A stretch of 64,000 nt of DNA. It comes from Mesorhizobium escarrei (GTDB taxonomy: Bacteria; Pseudomonadota; Alphaproteobacteria; Rhizobiales; Rhizobiaceae). Shown here piece after piece: positions 24,930 through 34,677 of this stretch. The position numbers and the translations under genes are program-made. Each line of letters begins with the position of its first letter. Position 1 is the first letter of the stretch. Where the stretch lies: positions 25,595-89,594 of the forward strand of contig NZ_CAKXZT010000121.1 of NCBI RefSeq assembly GCF_935825525.1, read 5' to 3'. The notes under the pieces are model-generated. The model saw nothing but the letters and a program-made list of their open reading frames with translations. It made no database searches and was not told the origin of the DNA.

Positions 24930-26261
24930 ATGCCAGGTCCTTACGTCGTTCCCGTTCATGGCGATGCCGAATTGCCCGAAAAGGTCGACGTCGTCGTTAT
25001 CGGCGGTGGCATCATCGGTACTACGACCGCGCTGGAACTCGCCGAGCGCGGCCTGAGCGTAGCGCTGTGCGAGAAGGGCGGCATCGGCCACGAGCAGTCG
25101 AGCCGCAATTGGGGATGGGTGCGCATTTCGCGGCGCGATCCGCGTGAGGTGCCGCTGATGGCGGAAGCGTTGCGTCTTTGGAGCAACCTCGACAAGCGCG
25201 TCGAAGCGGATACCGGGTACACGCGCGCCGGCATCATCTTCACCTGCGAAACGGATCGCGATTTTGCCGAACACGAGCGCTGGAACCGCAACCTCGAACC
25301 GTACCAGCTGGAATCGCGCATGCTGAGCGGCGCCGAATTCAAGGCGATGTTTCCCGACTCGCGGTTAGACATCAAGGGCGCGCTCTATACACCGGTCGAC
25401 GGGCGCGCCGAGCCGCAGAAGGCAGCTCCGGCGATAGCCGAGGCCGCACGGCGCAAGGGAGCGACGGTGCTGACCGAATGCGCGGTGCGTGGCATCGAGA
25501 CCAGCGCCGGCAAGGTTTCAGGCGTGGTCACGGAACGCGGGCCGATCGCCTGCGCCGCGGTGGTGCTGGCCGGCGGGGCCTGGTCGAGCCTGTTCTCCGG
25601 CAATCACGGTCTGCGCTTGCCGCAGCTCAAGGTGATGAATTCGGTGATCCGCACCAAGCCTCTCGAAGGCGGGCCGGATCAGGCGATCTGGGCGAAAAGC
25701 TTCGCGGTTCGCAAGCGCAGGGATGGCGGCTATACCATCGCTTCCGGGCACGAGAACGTCGTCGACATCGTGCCGAAGAGTTTCCGCTTCGCCGCCGACT
25801 TCATACCCGCCCTGCGCGCCGAATGGCATTCGCTGCGGTTTCGGCTCGGCGGCCGCTTCTTCGATGAAGCGCGGATCCCCAGCCGCTGGTCGCTCGATGA
25901 GGCAAGCCCCTTCGAATACAACCGCGTGCTCGACCCCCAGCCGTCCAAGAAACTTTCCGATGCTGCGCTGGTCGAACTCACCCAGGCTTTCCCGGCGTTC
26001 GCAAAGGCTGAGATCGCGCAGCGCTGGGCGGGCTACATCGACGTCACCCCGGACGCCGTCCCGGTGATCTCGGCAATCGACAGCACTCCAGGCTTCCACA
26101 TCGCAACCGGCTTTTCCGGTCACGGTTTCGGCATCGGCCCGGCTGCCGGCCGGCTCATGGCCGACATCGTTACCAACCGCACGCCCATCGTCGACCCCGG
26201 CGCTTTCCGCTTTTCGCGCTTCAGCGACGGATCGAAGATCGAGCTGATCACCGGATTCTAG
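24930..26261 (+). CDS. FAD-dependent oxidoreductase (DAO/DadA family)
   Basis: A 443-residue flavin amine oxidase of the D-amino-acid oxidase fold. The dinucleotide motif is GGGIIGTTTALELAERG (25-41), followed by the SSRNWGWVRIS segment that contacts flavin. The C-terminus has FSGHGFGIGPAAGRLMADI (about 396-414). Enzymes of this class oxidise C-N bonds of D-amino acids, N-methylamino acids or opines with oxygen or a quinone. Directly follows the SDR and precedes the binding protein by 75 bases. No signal peptide, so cytoplasmic. Confidence 0.9.
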   Translation: MPGPYVVPVHGDAELPEKVDVVVIGGGIIGTTTALELAERGLSVALCEKGGIGHEQSSRNWGWVRISRRDPREVPLMAEALRLWSNLDKRVEADTGYTRAGIIFTCETDRDFAEHERWNRNLEPYQLESRMLSGAEFKAMFPDSRLDIKGALYTPVDGRAEPQKAAPAIAEAARRKGATVLTECAVRGIETSAGKVSGVVTERGPIACAAVVLAGGAWSSLFSGNHGLRLPQLKVMNSVIRTKPLEGGPDQAIWAKSFAVRKRRDGGYTIASGHENVVDIVPKSFRFAADFIPALRAEWHSLRFRLGGRFFDEARIPSRWSLDEASPFEYNRVLDPQPSKKLSDAALVELTQAFPAFAKAEIAQRWAGYIDVTPDAVPVISAIDSTPGFHIATGFSGHGFGIGPAAGRLMADIVTNRTPIVDPGAFRFSRFSDGSKIELITGF

Positions 26262-26336
26262 TTGAACCAGGCCGCTCCGGCAGAAGGGCGGATTGATAAT
26301 GAGCAACGCAACCGCGTAACCACAGAGGAGAATGAC

Positions 26337-28007
26337 ATGGCCACCGACAAGACCACATTGTTTCCGGAAATTAGCCGGCGCAAAGCACTCGGCCTGATGG
26401 CCGCCACCGGCGCCAGCCTCGCTGTGCCGGCGCTCATCGGTCGCGGCTCCGCGCTGGCGGCCGCACCCGACAAGCCGACGGGCCAGCTCATCGTCGGGTT
26501 CTCGCAGGAGCCGACGGTGTTCAATCCGCACCTGCTGCACATCGAAGTCGACGAGGGCGTGCATTTCGCCGTTTTCGATCCGCTGTTCAACGTCGACCCG
26601 GATGGCAAGTTCACGCCTGCCCTGGCGGCCGAGGTGCCGACTGTCGAAAATGGCGGTATTTCCGCCGACGGCCTCAATTGGAAGATCAAGCTACGCGACG
26701 GCGTCAAATGGCACGACGGGCAACCGTTCACCGCCGAGGACGTCAAGTTCACGCTGGACCTGATGGTCGAGCCCGATTTCCGCAGCTGGCGCCGCGCCGG
26801 CCACGACCTCGTGCGTGACATCAAGGTCGTCTCGCCGTCCGAGATCACCTGGCGGATGGAAAAGACCTACGCGCCCTATCCTTCGATCCTCGCATCGACC
26901 TTCATCGTTCCAAAGCATGCGCTTGGCGAGGCGGCTGACAAGAACACCGCGCCCTTCAACAATGCGCCGATCGGTACCGGCGCGTTCAAATGGGGCAAGC
27001 GGGTAGCCGGCGATCACATCGAGCTCCTCGCCAACGCAGACTACTTTGGTGAGGGACCCTATCTGGAGCGCGTCATCATCAAGTACATCCCGGACCTCAA
27101 TGTGCTCTACACGCAGTTCAAGTCCGGCGACATCGACATCACCGGCCTGCAGTGGATCACTCCGGACCACTATGAAGAAGCCAAGGGCCTCGCCGATCGC
27201 GAGGTCCAGCTCGTCGCGGGCAGCACCGTTGAAAGCTTCACCCTCAATATGGGCAGGCCGCAATTCAAGGATCCCGCGGTGCGCGCGGCGCTCTACCACG
27301 CGATCGACAAGCAGGCGATCATCGACGCGCTCTATTACGGTCTGCCCACGCCGACCGAGACCTACATGCCGCAGCAGTCGTTCTACTACAATCCTGATCT
27401 GCCCAAGCACGAGTTCAGCCTGGAGAAGGCCAAAGCGGTGCTGGATGGCGCCGGCTGGGTCGCCGGAGGCGACGGCGTCCGGGCGAAGGATGGGGTCAAG
27501 CTCGCCTTCACCTGCTCGACCACGGCGGGCAACCACATCCGTGAGCAGGCGCAGCAGTTCATACAGCAGTCGTTCAAGGACATCGGCGTCGAGATGACCA
27601 TATCGAACCTGCCGCCGGCCGTCATGTGGGGCGACTACTGGATGACGTCGCAGTTCGACAGCGTCATCGTCGGCATCGACTTCCTGACCGGCCCCGATCC
27701 CGACACCTCAGATTACTTCGCATCGACATCGAGCGTGGCGACGGGGGGCGCTGGGCAGAACACTTGGCAATACCACAGCTCCGAGGTCGACAAGCTGCTG
27801 CAGGAAGGCGGTAACTCTCTGGTGCCCGACGAGCGCAAGGCCTCCTACATGAAGCTGCAGGAAGTGGTGCGCAATGATCTGCCGCTGCTGCCTCTGTTCC
27901 AGTACACCACGGTGCGCGGCCGCAAGAAGGGACTGATGGGCTTCACCCCCAACGTCAACAACCGCATCGACACCTGGAATGTCGGCACCTGGTACTGGGA
28001 AGGCTGA
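26337..28007 (+). CDS. Peptide/opine-type ABC transporter substrate-binding protein
   Basis: A 556-residue periplasmic binding protein of the DppA/OppA family (SBP family 5). The N-terminus carries a twin-arginine-like signal with SRRKALGLMAATGAS, cut near residue 40 (ALAAAPD). The mature part has SQEPTVFNPH, the family motif LRDGVKWHDGQPFTAEDVKF (split around residue 125) and RAALYHAIDKQAI. The start is ATG 26337 with GAGGAG seven bases ahead; an upstream in-frame TTG at 26262 is not supported. It delivers substrate to the two permeases downstream. Confidence 0.92.
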   Translation: MATDKTTLFPEISRRKALGLMAATGASLAVPALIGRGSALAAAPDKPTGQLIVGFSQEPTVFNPHLLHIEVDEGVHFAVFDPLFNVDPDGKFTPALAAEVPTVENGGISADGLNWKIKLRDGVKWHDGQPFTAEDVKFTLDLMVEPDFRSWRRAGHDLVRDIKVVSPSEITWRMEKTYAPYPSILASTFIVPKHALGEAADKNTAPFNNAPIGTGAFKWGKRVAGDHIELLANADYFGEGPYLERVIIKYIPDLNVLYTQFKSGDIDITGLQWITPDHYEEAKGLADREVQLVAGSTVESFTLNMGRPQFKDPAVRAALYHAIDKQAIIDALYYGLPTPTETYMPQQSFYYNPDLPKHEFSLEKAKAVLDGAGWVAGGDGVRAKDGVKLAFTCSTTAGNHIREQAQQFIQQSFKDIGVEMTISNLPPAVMWGDYWMTSQFDSVIVGIDFLTGPDPDTSDYFASTSSVATGGAGQNTWQYHSSEVDKLLQEGGNSLVPDERKASYMKLQEVVRNDLPLLPLFQYTTVRGRKKGLMGFTPNVNNRIDTWNVGTWYWEG

Positions 28008-28067
28008 CCCCAACCAAGCCAGGTTGGGTGGCTGCGCCCGACCTGGCAACAACATCGGGCGATCACC

Positions 28068-29018
28068 ATGCTGCGATATATCGTCGGACGGATCGGGCAA
28101 AGCCTGGTGCTGCTGTTCCTCGTGTCGATCATCGGCTACTTCGTACTGCTGCTCGCCCCGGGCGGGCCGATGTCGCAATTCGCCCTGACGCCCGGCATCA
28201 GCAAGCAGGATCTCGACCGCATCGCCGAGCAGATGGGGCTCAACCGTCCAATCATCGTGCAATATGTCGACTGGCTGTGGCATCTGCTGCAAGGCGACTG
28301 GGGCGCGTCCTTCCGAGACAATCGACCCGTCCTGACGGTGATCCTCGATCATCTGCCGGCGACGCTGCTGCTGATGGGCAGTGCAACGGCGATCGCCATG
28401 ACGCTCGGCGTATGGATCGGCATCATGGGCGCGATCCGGCGCTATTCCATCTTCGACTACGCCGCGACCGTCGGCGCCATGATCGCGCTGTCGGTGCCGA
28501 CCTTCTGGTTCGGCCTCATCGCCATCTATGTCTTCTCGCTCAATCTCGGATGGTTTCCGGCCGGCAACATGTACACGATCGGCAGCGGTTCCGTTGGCGA
28601 CGTGCTCTGGCACCTCGTGTTGCCGGCATCGGTGCTCGCGCTGGTCGATGTCGCGATCTGGAGCCGCTACATGCGCACCGCGACGCTGGACGTGGTCAAT
28701 CAGGATTTCATCAAGACCGCGCGCGCCAAAGGCCTGTCGGCGCGGCGCGTGCTGTTTAAGCATGTTGTGGGCAATGCCCTGCTGCCGATGATCACGCTAG
28801 CGGGGCTGCAGGTGCCGGCGCTGCTTGGTGGGGCTCTTGTCACCGAGACCGTGTTCACCTGGCCCGGCATGGGCCGGCTGTTTCTGGACAGCCTCGGCTA
28901 CAACGACTACCCGGTCGTAATGGGGCTGCTGATGTTCTCGGCCGTGCTGGTGCTGATCGGCAATCTGCTGGCCGATCTCATCAGCGCCTTCGTCGACCCG
29001 CGCATCCGGCTGGCGTGA
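28068..29018 (+). CDS. Peptide-type ABC transporter permease, DppB family
   Basis: A 316-residue membrane protein with six helices. It has the N-terminal MLRYIVGRIGQSLVLL anchor of DppB proteins, the periplasmic RIAEQMGLNRPIIVQY segment, and the EAA coupling loop around residues 215-235 (DFIKTARAKGLSARRV). Sixty bases after the binding protein; its TGA lies 11 bases before the next permease ATG. Forms the channel with the next gene. Confidence 0.93.
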   Translation: MLRYIVGRIGQSLVLLFLVSIIGYFVLLLAPGGPMSQFALTPGISKQDLDRIAEQMGLNRPIIVQYVDWLWHLLQGDWGASFRDNRPVLTVILDHLPATLLLMGSATAIAMTLGVWIGIMGAIRRYSIFDYAATVGAMIALSVPTFWFGLIAIYVFSLNLGWFPAGNMYTIGSGSVGDVLWHLVLPASVLALVDVAIWSRYMRTATLDVVNQDFIKTARAKGLSARRVLFKHVVGNALLPMITLAGLQVPALLGGALVTETVFTWPGMGRLFLDSLGYNDYPVVMGLLMFSAVLVLIGNLLADLISAFVDPRIRLA

Positions 29019-29029
29019 GGACCCCGAGA

Positions 29030-29917
29030 ATGTCCACCGTCGCCCCAGCCAACCTCGACCTGCCTCCCGAGAATTGGTGGCGCAGCCGCACCGCCCGTCG
29101 CTTCCGCCGCCATCGGCTGGCGATGTTCGGCGTCGTCATGATCGCGGTGCTGACCATCGCCTGCGTGCTGGGGCCTTACGTGCTGCCCTATGACCAGCTC
29201 TTCATCGACCTGCGTGCCCGCTTCGCGCCGCCAATGACCGGCGGGCACATCTTCGGGACCGACCCGCTTGGCCGCGATGTGGCTGCCCGCCTGTTCCATG
29301 CGGGGCGCATCTCCTTGCTGGTGGGGTTCTGCGCGATGCTCATCAGCATCGTCATAGGCACGGTCATCGGCGTCTTGTCCGGCTACTATGGCGGCCGCGT
29401 CGACGCCGCGCTGATGCGCTTCACCGACGCGTTCCTCTCATTTCCGAGCATCTTCCTGCTGCTGGCACTCGCGGCCTTCATCCGACCCGACCCGCTGATG
29501 ATCACCGTCATCATCGCGGTGACGACCTGGATGGAGGTGGCGCGGATCGTTTCGACGGAAGTGCGCTCGTTGCGCGAACGCGACTTCATTCTTGCCGCCC
29601 GCATGCTCGGCCTCTCCAACCGCTGGATCATGTTCCGCGAATTATTGCCCAACGCCATCGGCCCGATCATCGTCGCCGCGACGCTGACGGTGGCCCGGGC
29701 AATCCTGCTCGAAGCCTATGTTAGCTTCCTTGGCTACGGCATCCAGCCGCCGCTGCCGAGCTGGGGCAACATGCTGAATGGCGCCCAACAATATCTGGGC
29801 AGTGCGCCGTGGCTGGCGATCGTTCCCGGCATCGCCATCACGCTCGCGGTCACCAGCTTCAATTTCATCGGTGACGGCCTGCGCGACGCGCTCGATGCCC
29901 GCAGCGATCTCAGTTGA
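29030..29917 (+). CDS. Peptide-type ABC transporter permease, DppC family
   Basis: A 295-residue membrane protein with the DppC features: short cytoplasmic N-terminus WWRSRTARRFRRHRLA, FGTDPLGRDVAARLFHAGR near residue 75, and the EAA loop RERDFILAARMLGLSNRWI (about 180-198). The ATG at 29030 is chosen because GAGG stands before it; a GTG at 29015 overlapping the previous stop is an alternative. Its stop lies 11 bases before the GTG start of the last oxidase gene. Confidence 0.92.
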   Translation: MSTVAPANLDLPPENWWRSRTARRFRRHRLAMFGVVMIAVLTIACVLGPYVLPYDQLFIDLRARFAPPMTGGHIFGTDPLGRDVAARLFHAGRISLLVGFCAMLISIVIGTVIGVLSGYYGGRVDAALMRFTDAFLSFPSIFLLLALAAFIRPDPLMITVIIAVTTWMEVARIVSTEVRSLRERDFILAARMLGLSNRWIMFRELLPNAIGPIIVAATLTVARAILLEAYVSFLGYGIQPPLPSWGNMLNGAQQYLGSAPWLAIVPGIAITLAVTSFNFIGDGLRDALDARSDLS

Positions 29918-29928
29918 GGGGGACGCAG

Positions 29929-31251
29929 GTGGCGAATTTCTCGCCTTTCGATGCGACGCTTTGGTACGCCACGGCAGGTGAAGCGCCATCGACGCGTCCG
30001 CTGGACGAGACGGTTCAGGCCGATGTCTGCGTCGTTGGCGCGGGCTACACCGGCATGACCACGGCGCTCGAACTCGCCCGCGCCGGCGTCAAGGTTGTGA
30101 TCCTCGAAGCCGAGCAGGCCGGTTTCGGCGGCTCCGGACGCAACGCCGGCCACTGCACGCCGACCTTCATCCATTTCAGCCTGCCGCAATTGCGCAAGCT
30201 TATCGGCGAACCCTGGGCCGAACGGCTGATCCAGCGCCAGACCCGGGCCGCCGATCGTGTCGCCGACATGATCGAGCGCTACCAGATACAGTGCGAATGG
30301 GTGCGCAACGGGTTCGTCCAGGCTGCCGCCTATCCATCGGCCGTCGAGACACTCAGGCGCAAGGCGGACGACTACAACGCCGTCGGGGCCCGGACCCGCT
30401 TCGTCGATCGCGCCGAAATGGAGGCGATCACGGGCAGCGCACGCTTTCACGGCGGCTGGGTGCATGAAGAGGCTGGCCATCTTAATCCCCTCGGTTATGC
30501 GCGTGGACTGGCCCGCGCGGTCATCCAGGAGGGCGGACGCCTGCATACCGGCTCAGCGGTCACCGAGGTCAAGCCGGAGGCCGGCAAATGGCGCGTCGTC
30601 ACGGCCAAGGGCGGCGTGCTGGCCGATAAGGTGATCTTCGCGACCGGCGCATATACGGTGGGCGGCTGGCCGAAGCTCGACCAGAGTTTCCGCATCATGC
30701 GCGTTTTCGTGGCAGCGACGCAGCCGCTGTCGCAGGAGGAGCGCCGCACGGTGCTGCCGCGCAATACCTCGATCCATGACGGGCGCGGCGACATCTTCGT
30801 CTACAAGTACAATGCGGAAGGCCGCATCGTGGCATCCATGTTCCCGATGGGGCGGCGCGGCCGCGATCTCGACTATACGCGCCAGGTGATGACCGATCGC
30901 CTGAAATGGCTGCACCCGCAGATCCGTACCGAACTGCGCTGGAAGTACCTCTGGTTTGGCGAGCTCGACATGCAGCAACGCACAATTCCGCGACTTTACG
31001 GGCTGGCGCCGGGCGTGGTGGCGCTGACCGGCCTGTCGGGCCGCGGCGTGCCTACTGGGTCGATGCTCGGCGGCATCCTCTCCGAATGGGCGCTTGGCGT
31101 GCCGGAAAGGGATCTGTCCCTTAAGGTCGAGCCCCTGCATCACGCGCCGTTCTATATGAGCTTCGCCCCGCAGCTCAGCCTGCGTTACCACCGTGCGCTG
31201 GACTGGGGGCGGACCCGGCGTGACGGCGCGACACTGCCCCCGCACGCATGA
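29929..31251 (+). CDS. FAD-dependent oxidoreductase (PuuB/DAO-like)
   Basis: A 440-residue flavin oxidoreductase, the second DAO-type enzyme of the operon. Its motif GAGYTGMTTALELARAG (37-53) is followed by GFGGSGRNAGHCTP, resembling gamma-glutamylputrescine oxidase and related amine oxidases. The C-terminus has GLSGRGVPTGSMLGG. The start is GTG 29929 with GAGGGGG upstream; a TTG at 29914 overlapping the permease stop is an alternative. Two different DAO-type oxidases in one transport operon suggest a substrate with two oxidisable C-N bonds, or a substrate and its product. Confidence 0.88.
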   Translation: MANFSPFDATLWYATAGEAPSTRPLDETVQADVCVVGAGYTGMTTALELARAGVKVVILEAEQAGFGGSGRNAGHCTPTFIHFSLPQLRKLIGEPWAERLIQRQTRAADRVADMIERYQIQCEWVRNGFVQAAAYPSAVETLRRKADDYNAVGARTRFVDRAEMEAITGSARFHGGWVHEEAGHLNPLGYARGLARAVIQEGGRLHTGSAVTEVKPEAGKWRVVTAKGGVLADKVIFATGAYTVGGWPKLDQSFRIMRVFVAATQPLSQEERRTVLPRNTSIHDGRGDIFVYKYNAEGRIVASMFPMGRRGRDLDYTRQVMTDRLKWLHPQIRTELRWKYLWFGELDMQQRTIPRLYGLAPGVVALTGLSGRGVPTGSMLGGILSEWALGVPERDLSLKVEPLHHAPFYMSFAPQLSLRYHRALDWGRTRRDGATLPPHA

Positions 31252-31376
31252 ATTCGCGGTCTTGATGGAGCAAGAAAACAGAACTCGTGCGAACGTGACG
31301 GCCCTGGCGCAGACCCTAGATGAGATGCTTCATATTCGTTGCGTGACGGTACTTTTCGACGCGAATCGCTTAGTTG

Positions 31377-31465
31377 AGCAACCGGTGCTTTCTGATCGAT
31401 AGCCAAGGCGCGATTGCCGCGCGCTATGACAAGATCCACTTATTCGACGCGAAACCGGTCGATTT
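31377..31465 (+). pseudogene. Nitrilase/omega-amidase fragment
   Basis: The frame reads NRCFLIDSQGAIAARYDKIHLFDA, which matches the block around the catalytic Lys of carbon-nitrogen hydrolases (usually SFLIxPxGxIxAxYRKIHLFD). Nothing homologous follows; the flanks are non-coding. It is a short relic of a lost amidase just downstream of the amine-oxidase operon. Confidence 0.6.
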
Positions 31466-31934
31466 AGGACTGCCACCTTACCCAGCAATCAGCCAACCAT
31501 CGCCGCTCCCCTTCGATAGGCCAAGTGTCACCTCAAACCTTATTAATACAAGTTCGTTCGTCGAGCGAATTCTCTCGTCGAAATGAAAATGGTGACTGAT
31601 AGAGGGATACCTTTCGGCTGTCGGGGCCAACTGTTGCACAAATGCGGTCAGGCTCCTTTGCGGTTCTGCCCCTTGCCGGCCCGCGGTGCCGCCGCAGGCG
31701 CCACACGACTCAGATGAATAGTGACGTCTATCGCGGCGGTTCGCATACTGAAGGATGCTCGCCACCCCAGTCGGCCAAAACGTCAGGTGCAACCGCCATA
31801 TCTGCTTTGGCCGCATTTCACCGGAGTCTTTTTTCTAACGATTGCGGCAGGGTTGGAAGGATTTAACTCTACAAGGTCAATAGAATTAGCTGACTATGGA
31901 AGGGCATCGGATTTCTCATTTTATGGAGCCCTTC

Positions 31935-32948
31935 ATGTCCACCATTTCGCGACGCATCCTTCTCCTGTCGTCCGCGGCACTGGCCGGCGTAGCCTTTCTC
32001 AGCCCGGCATCCGCCGAAGACCTCAAGATCACCATCGCCTATCAGACGGTAGTCGAACCCTCGAAAGTTCCGCAGGCCGACGGCCTCTATGAGGCAGCGA
32101 CCAAGGCGGCCATAGACTGGCGCAAATTCGATTCCGGTGCCGACGTAATCGCCGCCGTCGCCTCCGGCTCGGTCGATATCGGCTATGTCGGGTCGAGCCC
32201 GCTTGCGGCCGCCGCCAGTCGCGAACTGCCCATCCAGACCATCTTCATCGTCGGCCTGATCGGCGAATCCGAGGCGCTGGTCGCGCGCAACGGCGCCGGC
32301 ATTGAGAAGGTCGCCGACCTCGCGGGCAAGAAGGTGGCGGTGCCCTTCGTCTCGACCACGCATTACAGCCTGCTCGCCGCGCTGAAGCACGAAAGCATCG
32401 ATCCGAAATCGGTCGAAATCCTCAATCTACGCCCGCCGGAAATCGCTGCAGCCTGGGCGCGCGGCGATATTGACGCGGCCTATGTCTGGGACCCAGCGCT
32501 CGGCCAGATCAAGCCCTCGGGCAAGGTCGTGCTTGATTCCTCGCAAGTCGCCGCATGGGGCGCGCCGACCTTCGACGCGTGGATCGTACGGACCGATTTC
32601 GCCGAAAAGAATCCGGAAGCGGTGCGCGACTTCGTCAAGGTGACCGGCGCTGCCTATGCCGAGTTCTTGGCGAAACCGGACGCCTGGTCGGTGTCGTCGC
32701 CGCAGACCGAGAAGATCGCCAGGATCACGGGCGCCAAGTTGGAAGAGGTGCCGCAACTGCTGAAGGGCTATGTCTTCCCGACGCTCGAGGAGCAGACGTC
32801 GGACAAGTTCCTCGGCGGCGGTACCGTCAAGGCGGTCGAGGCCACATCCGCCTTCTTGAAGGAGCAAGGCAAGATCGACGCTGTCCTTCCGGACTACTCG
32901 AAATATGTGGCCGCTAAATACGCCGCCGAGGCGCTCGCCTCGAATTGA
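31935..32948 (+). CDS. tauA: Taurine/sulfonate-type ABC transporter substrate-binding protein
   Basis: A 337-residue periplasmic binding protein with a Sec signal ending ASAEDL near residue 29. The TauA/SsuA fold is shown by ITIAYQTVVEPSKVPQADG, GSVDIGYVGSSPLAAAAS, GKKVAVPFVSTTHYSLLAAL and ARGDIDAAYVWDPAL. The start ATG at 31935 has GGAG eight bases upstream. First gene of a tauABC operon. The Trp/Asp pattern near YVWDP fits taurine binders, but substrates such as other sulfonates or nitrogen compounds are possible, since no TauD or sulfonate monooxygenase follows. Confidence 0.85.
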   Translation: MSTISRRILLLSSAALAGVAFLSPASAEDLKITIAYQTVVEPSKVPQADGLYEAATKAAIDWRKFDSGADVIAAVASGSVDIGYVGSSPLAAAASRELPIQTIFIVGLIGESEALVARNGAGIEKVADLAGKKVAVPFVSTTHYSLLAALKHESIDPKSVEILNLRPPEIAAAWARGDIDAAYVWDPALGQIKPSGKVVLDSSQVAAWGAPTFDAWIVRTDFAEKNPEAVRDFVKVTGAAYAEFLAKPDAWSVSSPQTEKIARITGAKLEEVPQLLKGYVFPTLEEQTSDKFLGGGTVKAVEATSAFLKEQGKIDAVLPDYSKYVAAKYAAEALASN

Positions 32949-32954
32949 TGTGTT

Positions 32955-32983
32955 CGCGCGGCTCTCCTCCCGAATGCCGCGCG
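32955..32983 (+). terminator. Intercistronic stem-loop after tauA
   Basis: CGCGCGGC (32955-32962) pairs with GCCGCGCG (32976-32983) around a 13-base loop, directly after the tauA stop. There is no T run. It probably protects the tauA transcript or reduces read-through into tauB. Confidence 0.5.
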
Positions 32984-33052
32984 CTGCCTGCCCCGGAACT
33001 GCCGAGCGGTTTCGGGGCGGGCTTCCGTTCGTAAAACCTCGTGCGAGGGAAG

Positions 33053-33826
33053 ATGCCGAGACTGGTTCTTGATCAAGTGTCCGTTTGTTACGACGGTCAG
33101 GCAAGGCCGGCGGTCGAGCGCGCCTCGATCGATGTCGCCAGCGGCGATTTCGTCGTGCTGGTCGGCCGCTCGGGATGCGGCAAGACCTCGCTGCTCAACG
33201 TCGCGGCCGGCTTGGTGAAGCCCGCAGGCGGCAGCGTCACGGTCGACGGCACGCCTATTATCGCGCCCGACGCCGATCGCGCCGTGGTCTTCCAGAACGA
33301 TGCGCTGTTTCCGTGGTTGACGGCGCGCGAGAACGTCGCCTTCGCGCTCCGGCTGCGCGGTGTCCGGCCAAGCGAACGCGAGCGCCGCGCCGATGCGCTT
33401 CTGGCGCTGGTGAAGCTCGAAGGCTCGGGCGAGAGGCGTATCTGGGAGTTGTCGGGCGGCATGCGCCAGCGCGTCGGGCTGGCGCGGGCCCTAGCCGCGG
33501 AGCCGCAATTCCTGCTGCTGGACGAGCCGCTGGGCGCACTCGATGCGCTGACCCGCGAGCGCATGCAGACCACGCTGCTCGACATCTGGAAAGCGAGCCG
33601 CGTCGCCGTCCTGATGGTCACGCACGGCATAGAGGAAGCCCTGGTGCTAGGCACCCGCATCGTCGTCCTGGCGCCAGGTCCGGGCCGTGTCGTGCGGACA
33701 TTCGAAACCGGATTCAGCCGGCGCTATCTGGCTGGCGAACCGCTTCGGGACATCAAGGCCGACCCCGCCTTTGCGGCGGCGCGGGGCGAACTCACCGACG
33801 CGATCTTCGAGGGAGAGGCGGCGTGA
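33053..33826 (+). CDS. tauB: Taurine/sulfonate-type ABC transporter ATP-binding protein
   Basis: A 257-residue ATPase: Walker A GRSGCGKTSLLN (about 37-48), Q-loop FQNDALFPW, signature LSGGMRQRVGLARAL, Walker B FLLLDEPLGALD, switch THGIEEAL. The length and FPWLTARENVAF stretch are typical of the TauB/SsuB group. The start is ATG 33053 after GAGGGAAG. It overlaps the permease start by GTGA. Confidence 0.9.
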   Translation: MPRLVLDQVSVCYDGQARPAVERASIDVASGDFVVLVGRSGCGKTSLLNVAAGLVKPAGGSVTVDGTPIIAPDADRAVVFQNDALFPWLTARENVAFALRLRGVRPSERERRADALLALVKLEGSGERRIWELSGGMRQRVGLARALAAEPQFLLLDEPLGALDALTRERMQTTLLDIWKASRVAVLMVTHGIEEALVLGTRIVVLAPGPGRVVRTFETGFSRRYLAGEPLRDIKADPAFAAARGELTDAIFEGEAA

Positions 33827-34677
33827 CTATTTCTTCCTACGCAGAACGGCCCAGCCGCAAGCTCGACGAGACAGACACCGTGTCCGTGCCGCGGCCGTCA
33901 AGGAAGCGAGCGACGATCTCGGCACGCTTCGTCAGCGCCCTCACCATTCTGAGCGTGCTGGGGGTCTGGGCGCTATCGGCTCTCCTGCAACTGGTATCGC
34001 CGGTGTTTCTGCCGTCGCCCGCCGCCGTGTGGAGCAAATTCATGGCGGTCGCCAGCGACGGTTTCGTCGATGCGACGCTGCTCCAGCATATCGCCGCCAG
34101 CCTGTGGCGGGTGTTTGCCGCGCTTGTCGCTGCCGTCCTCGTCGGGGTCCCGGTCGGGCTGGCGATCGGCATCAGCACCGTCGGGCGCGGCATCTTCGAT
34201 CCCTTACTCGAATTCCTGCGCCCGATCCCGCCGCTCGCCTATCTGCCGCTGGTCATCATCTGGTTCGGCATTGGCGAGCCGTCCAAGATCCTAGTGATCG
34301 CCATCGCCATGCTGGCGCCGGTGGCGCTGTCCACCGCTTCCGGCGTGCGTGGTGTTTCGCAGGAGCGCATCAACGCGGCCCGCTCACTCGGCGCCACGCG
34401 CGGACAAGTCGTCCGATACGTTATCCTACCCAGCGCGCTGCCCTCCATCCTGACGGGCCAGCGCATCGCGCTCGGCGTCGGCTGGTCCACGCTGGTCGCC
34501 GCCGAACTGGTGGCGGCGACGCGCGGCCTCGGCTTCATGATCCAGTCGGCCGCCCAGTTCCTCGTCACCGACGTCGTGGTGATGGGGATCCTGGTCATCG
34601 CGGCAATCGCCTTCGTGCTCGAATTCGCCATCCGCAGGATCGAGCGCGCGCTCGTCCCGTGGGCGGGACGCGAATGA
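33823..34677 (+). CDS. tauC: Taurine/sulfonate-type ABC transporter permease
   Basis: A 284-residue permease with six helices, starting at a GTG that overlaps the tauB stop. The LPSPAAVWSKF segment, the PIPPLAYLPLVIIWFGIGE helix and the EAA loop QERINAARSLGATRGQVV (about 183-200) identify the TauC/SsuC family. Its stop overlaps the ATG of a truncated downstream frame, so the operon originally continued. Confidence 0.9.
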   Translation: MTISSYAERPSRKLDETDTVSVPRPSRKRATISARFVSALTILSVLGVWALSALLQLVSPVFLPSPAAVWSKFMAVASDGFVDATLLQHIAASLWRVFAALVAAVLVGVPVGLAIGISTVGRGIFDPLLEFLRPIPPLAYLPLVIIWFGIGEPSKILVIAIAMLAPVALSTASGVRGVSQERINAARSLGATRGQVVRYVILPSALPSILTGQRIALGVGWSTLVAAELVAATRGLGFMIQSAAQFLVTDVVVMGILVIAAIAFVLEFAIRRIERALVPWAGRE

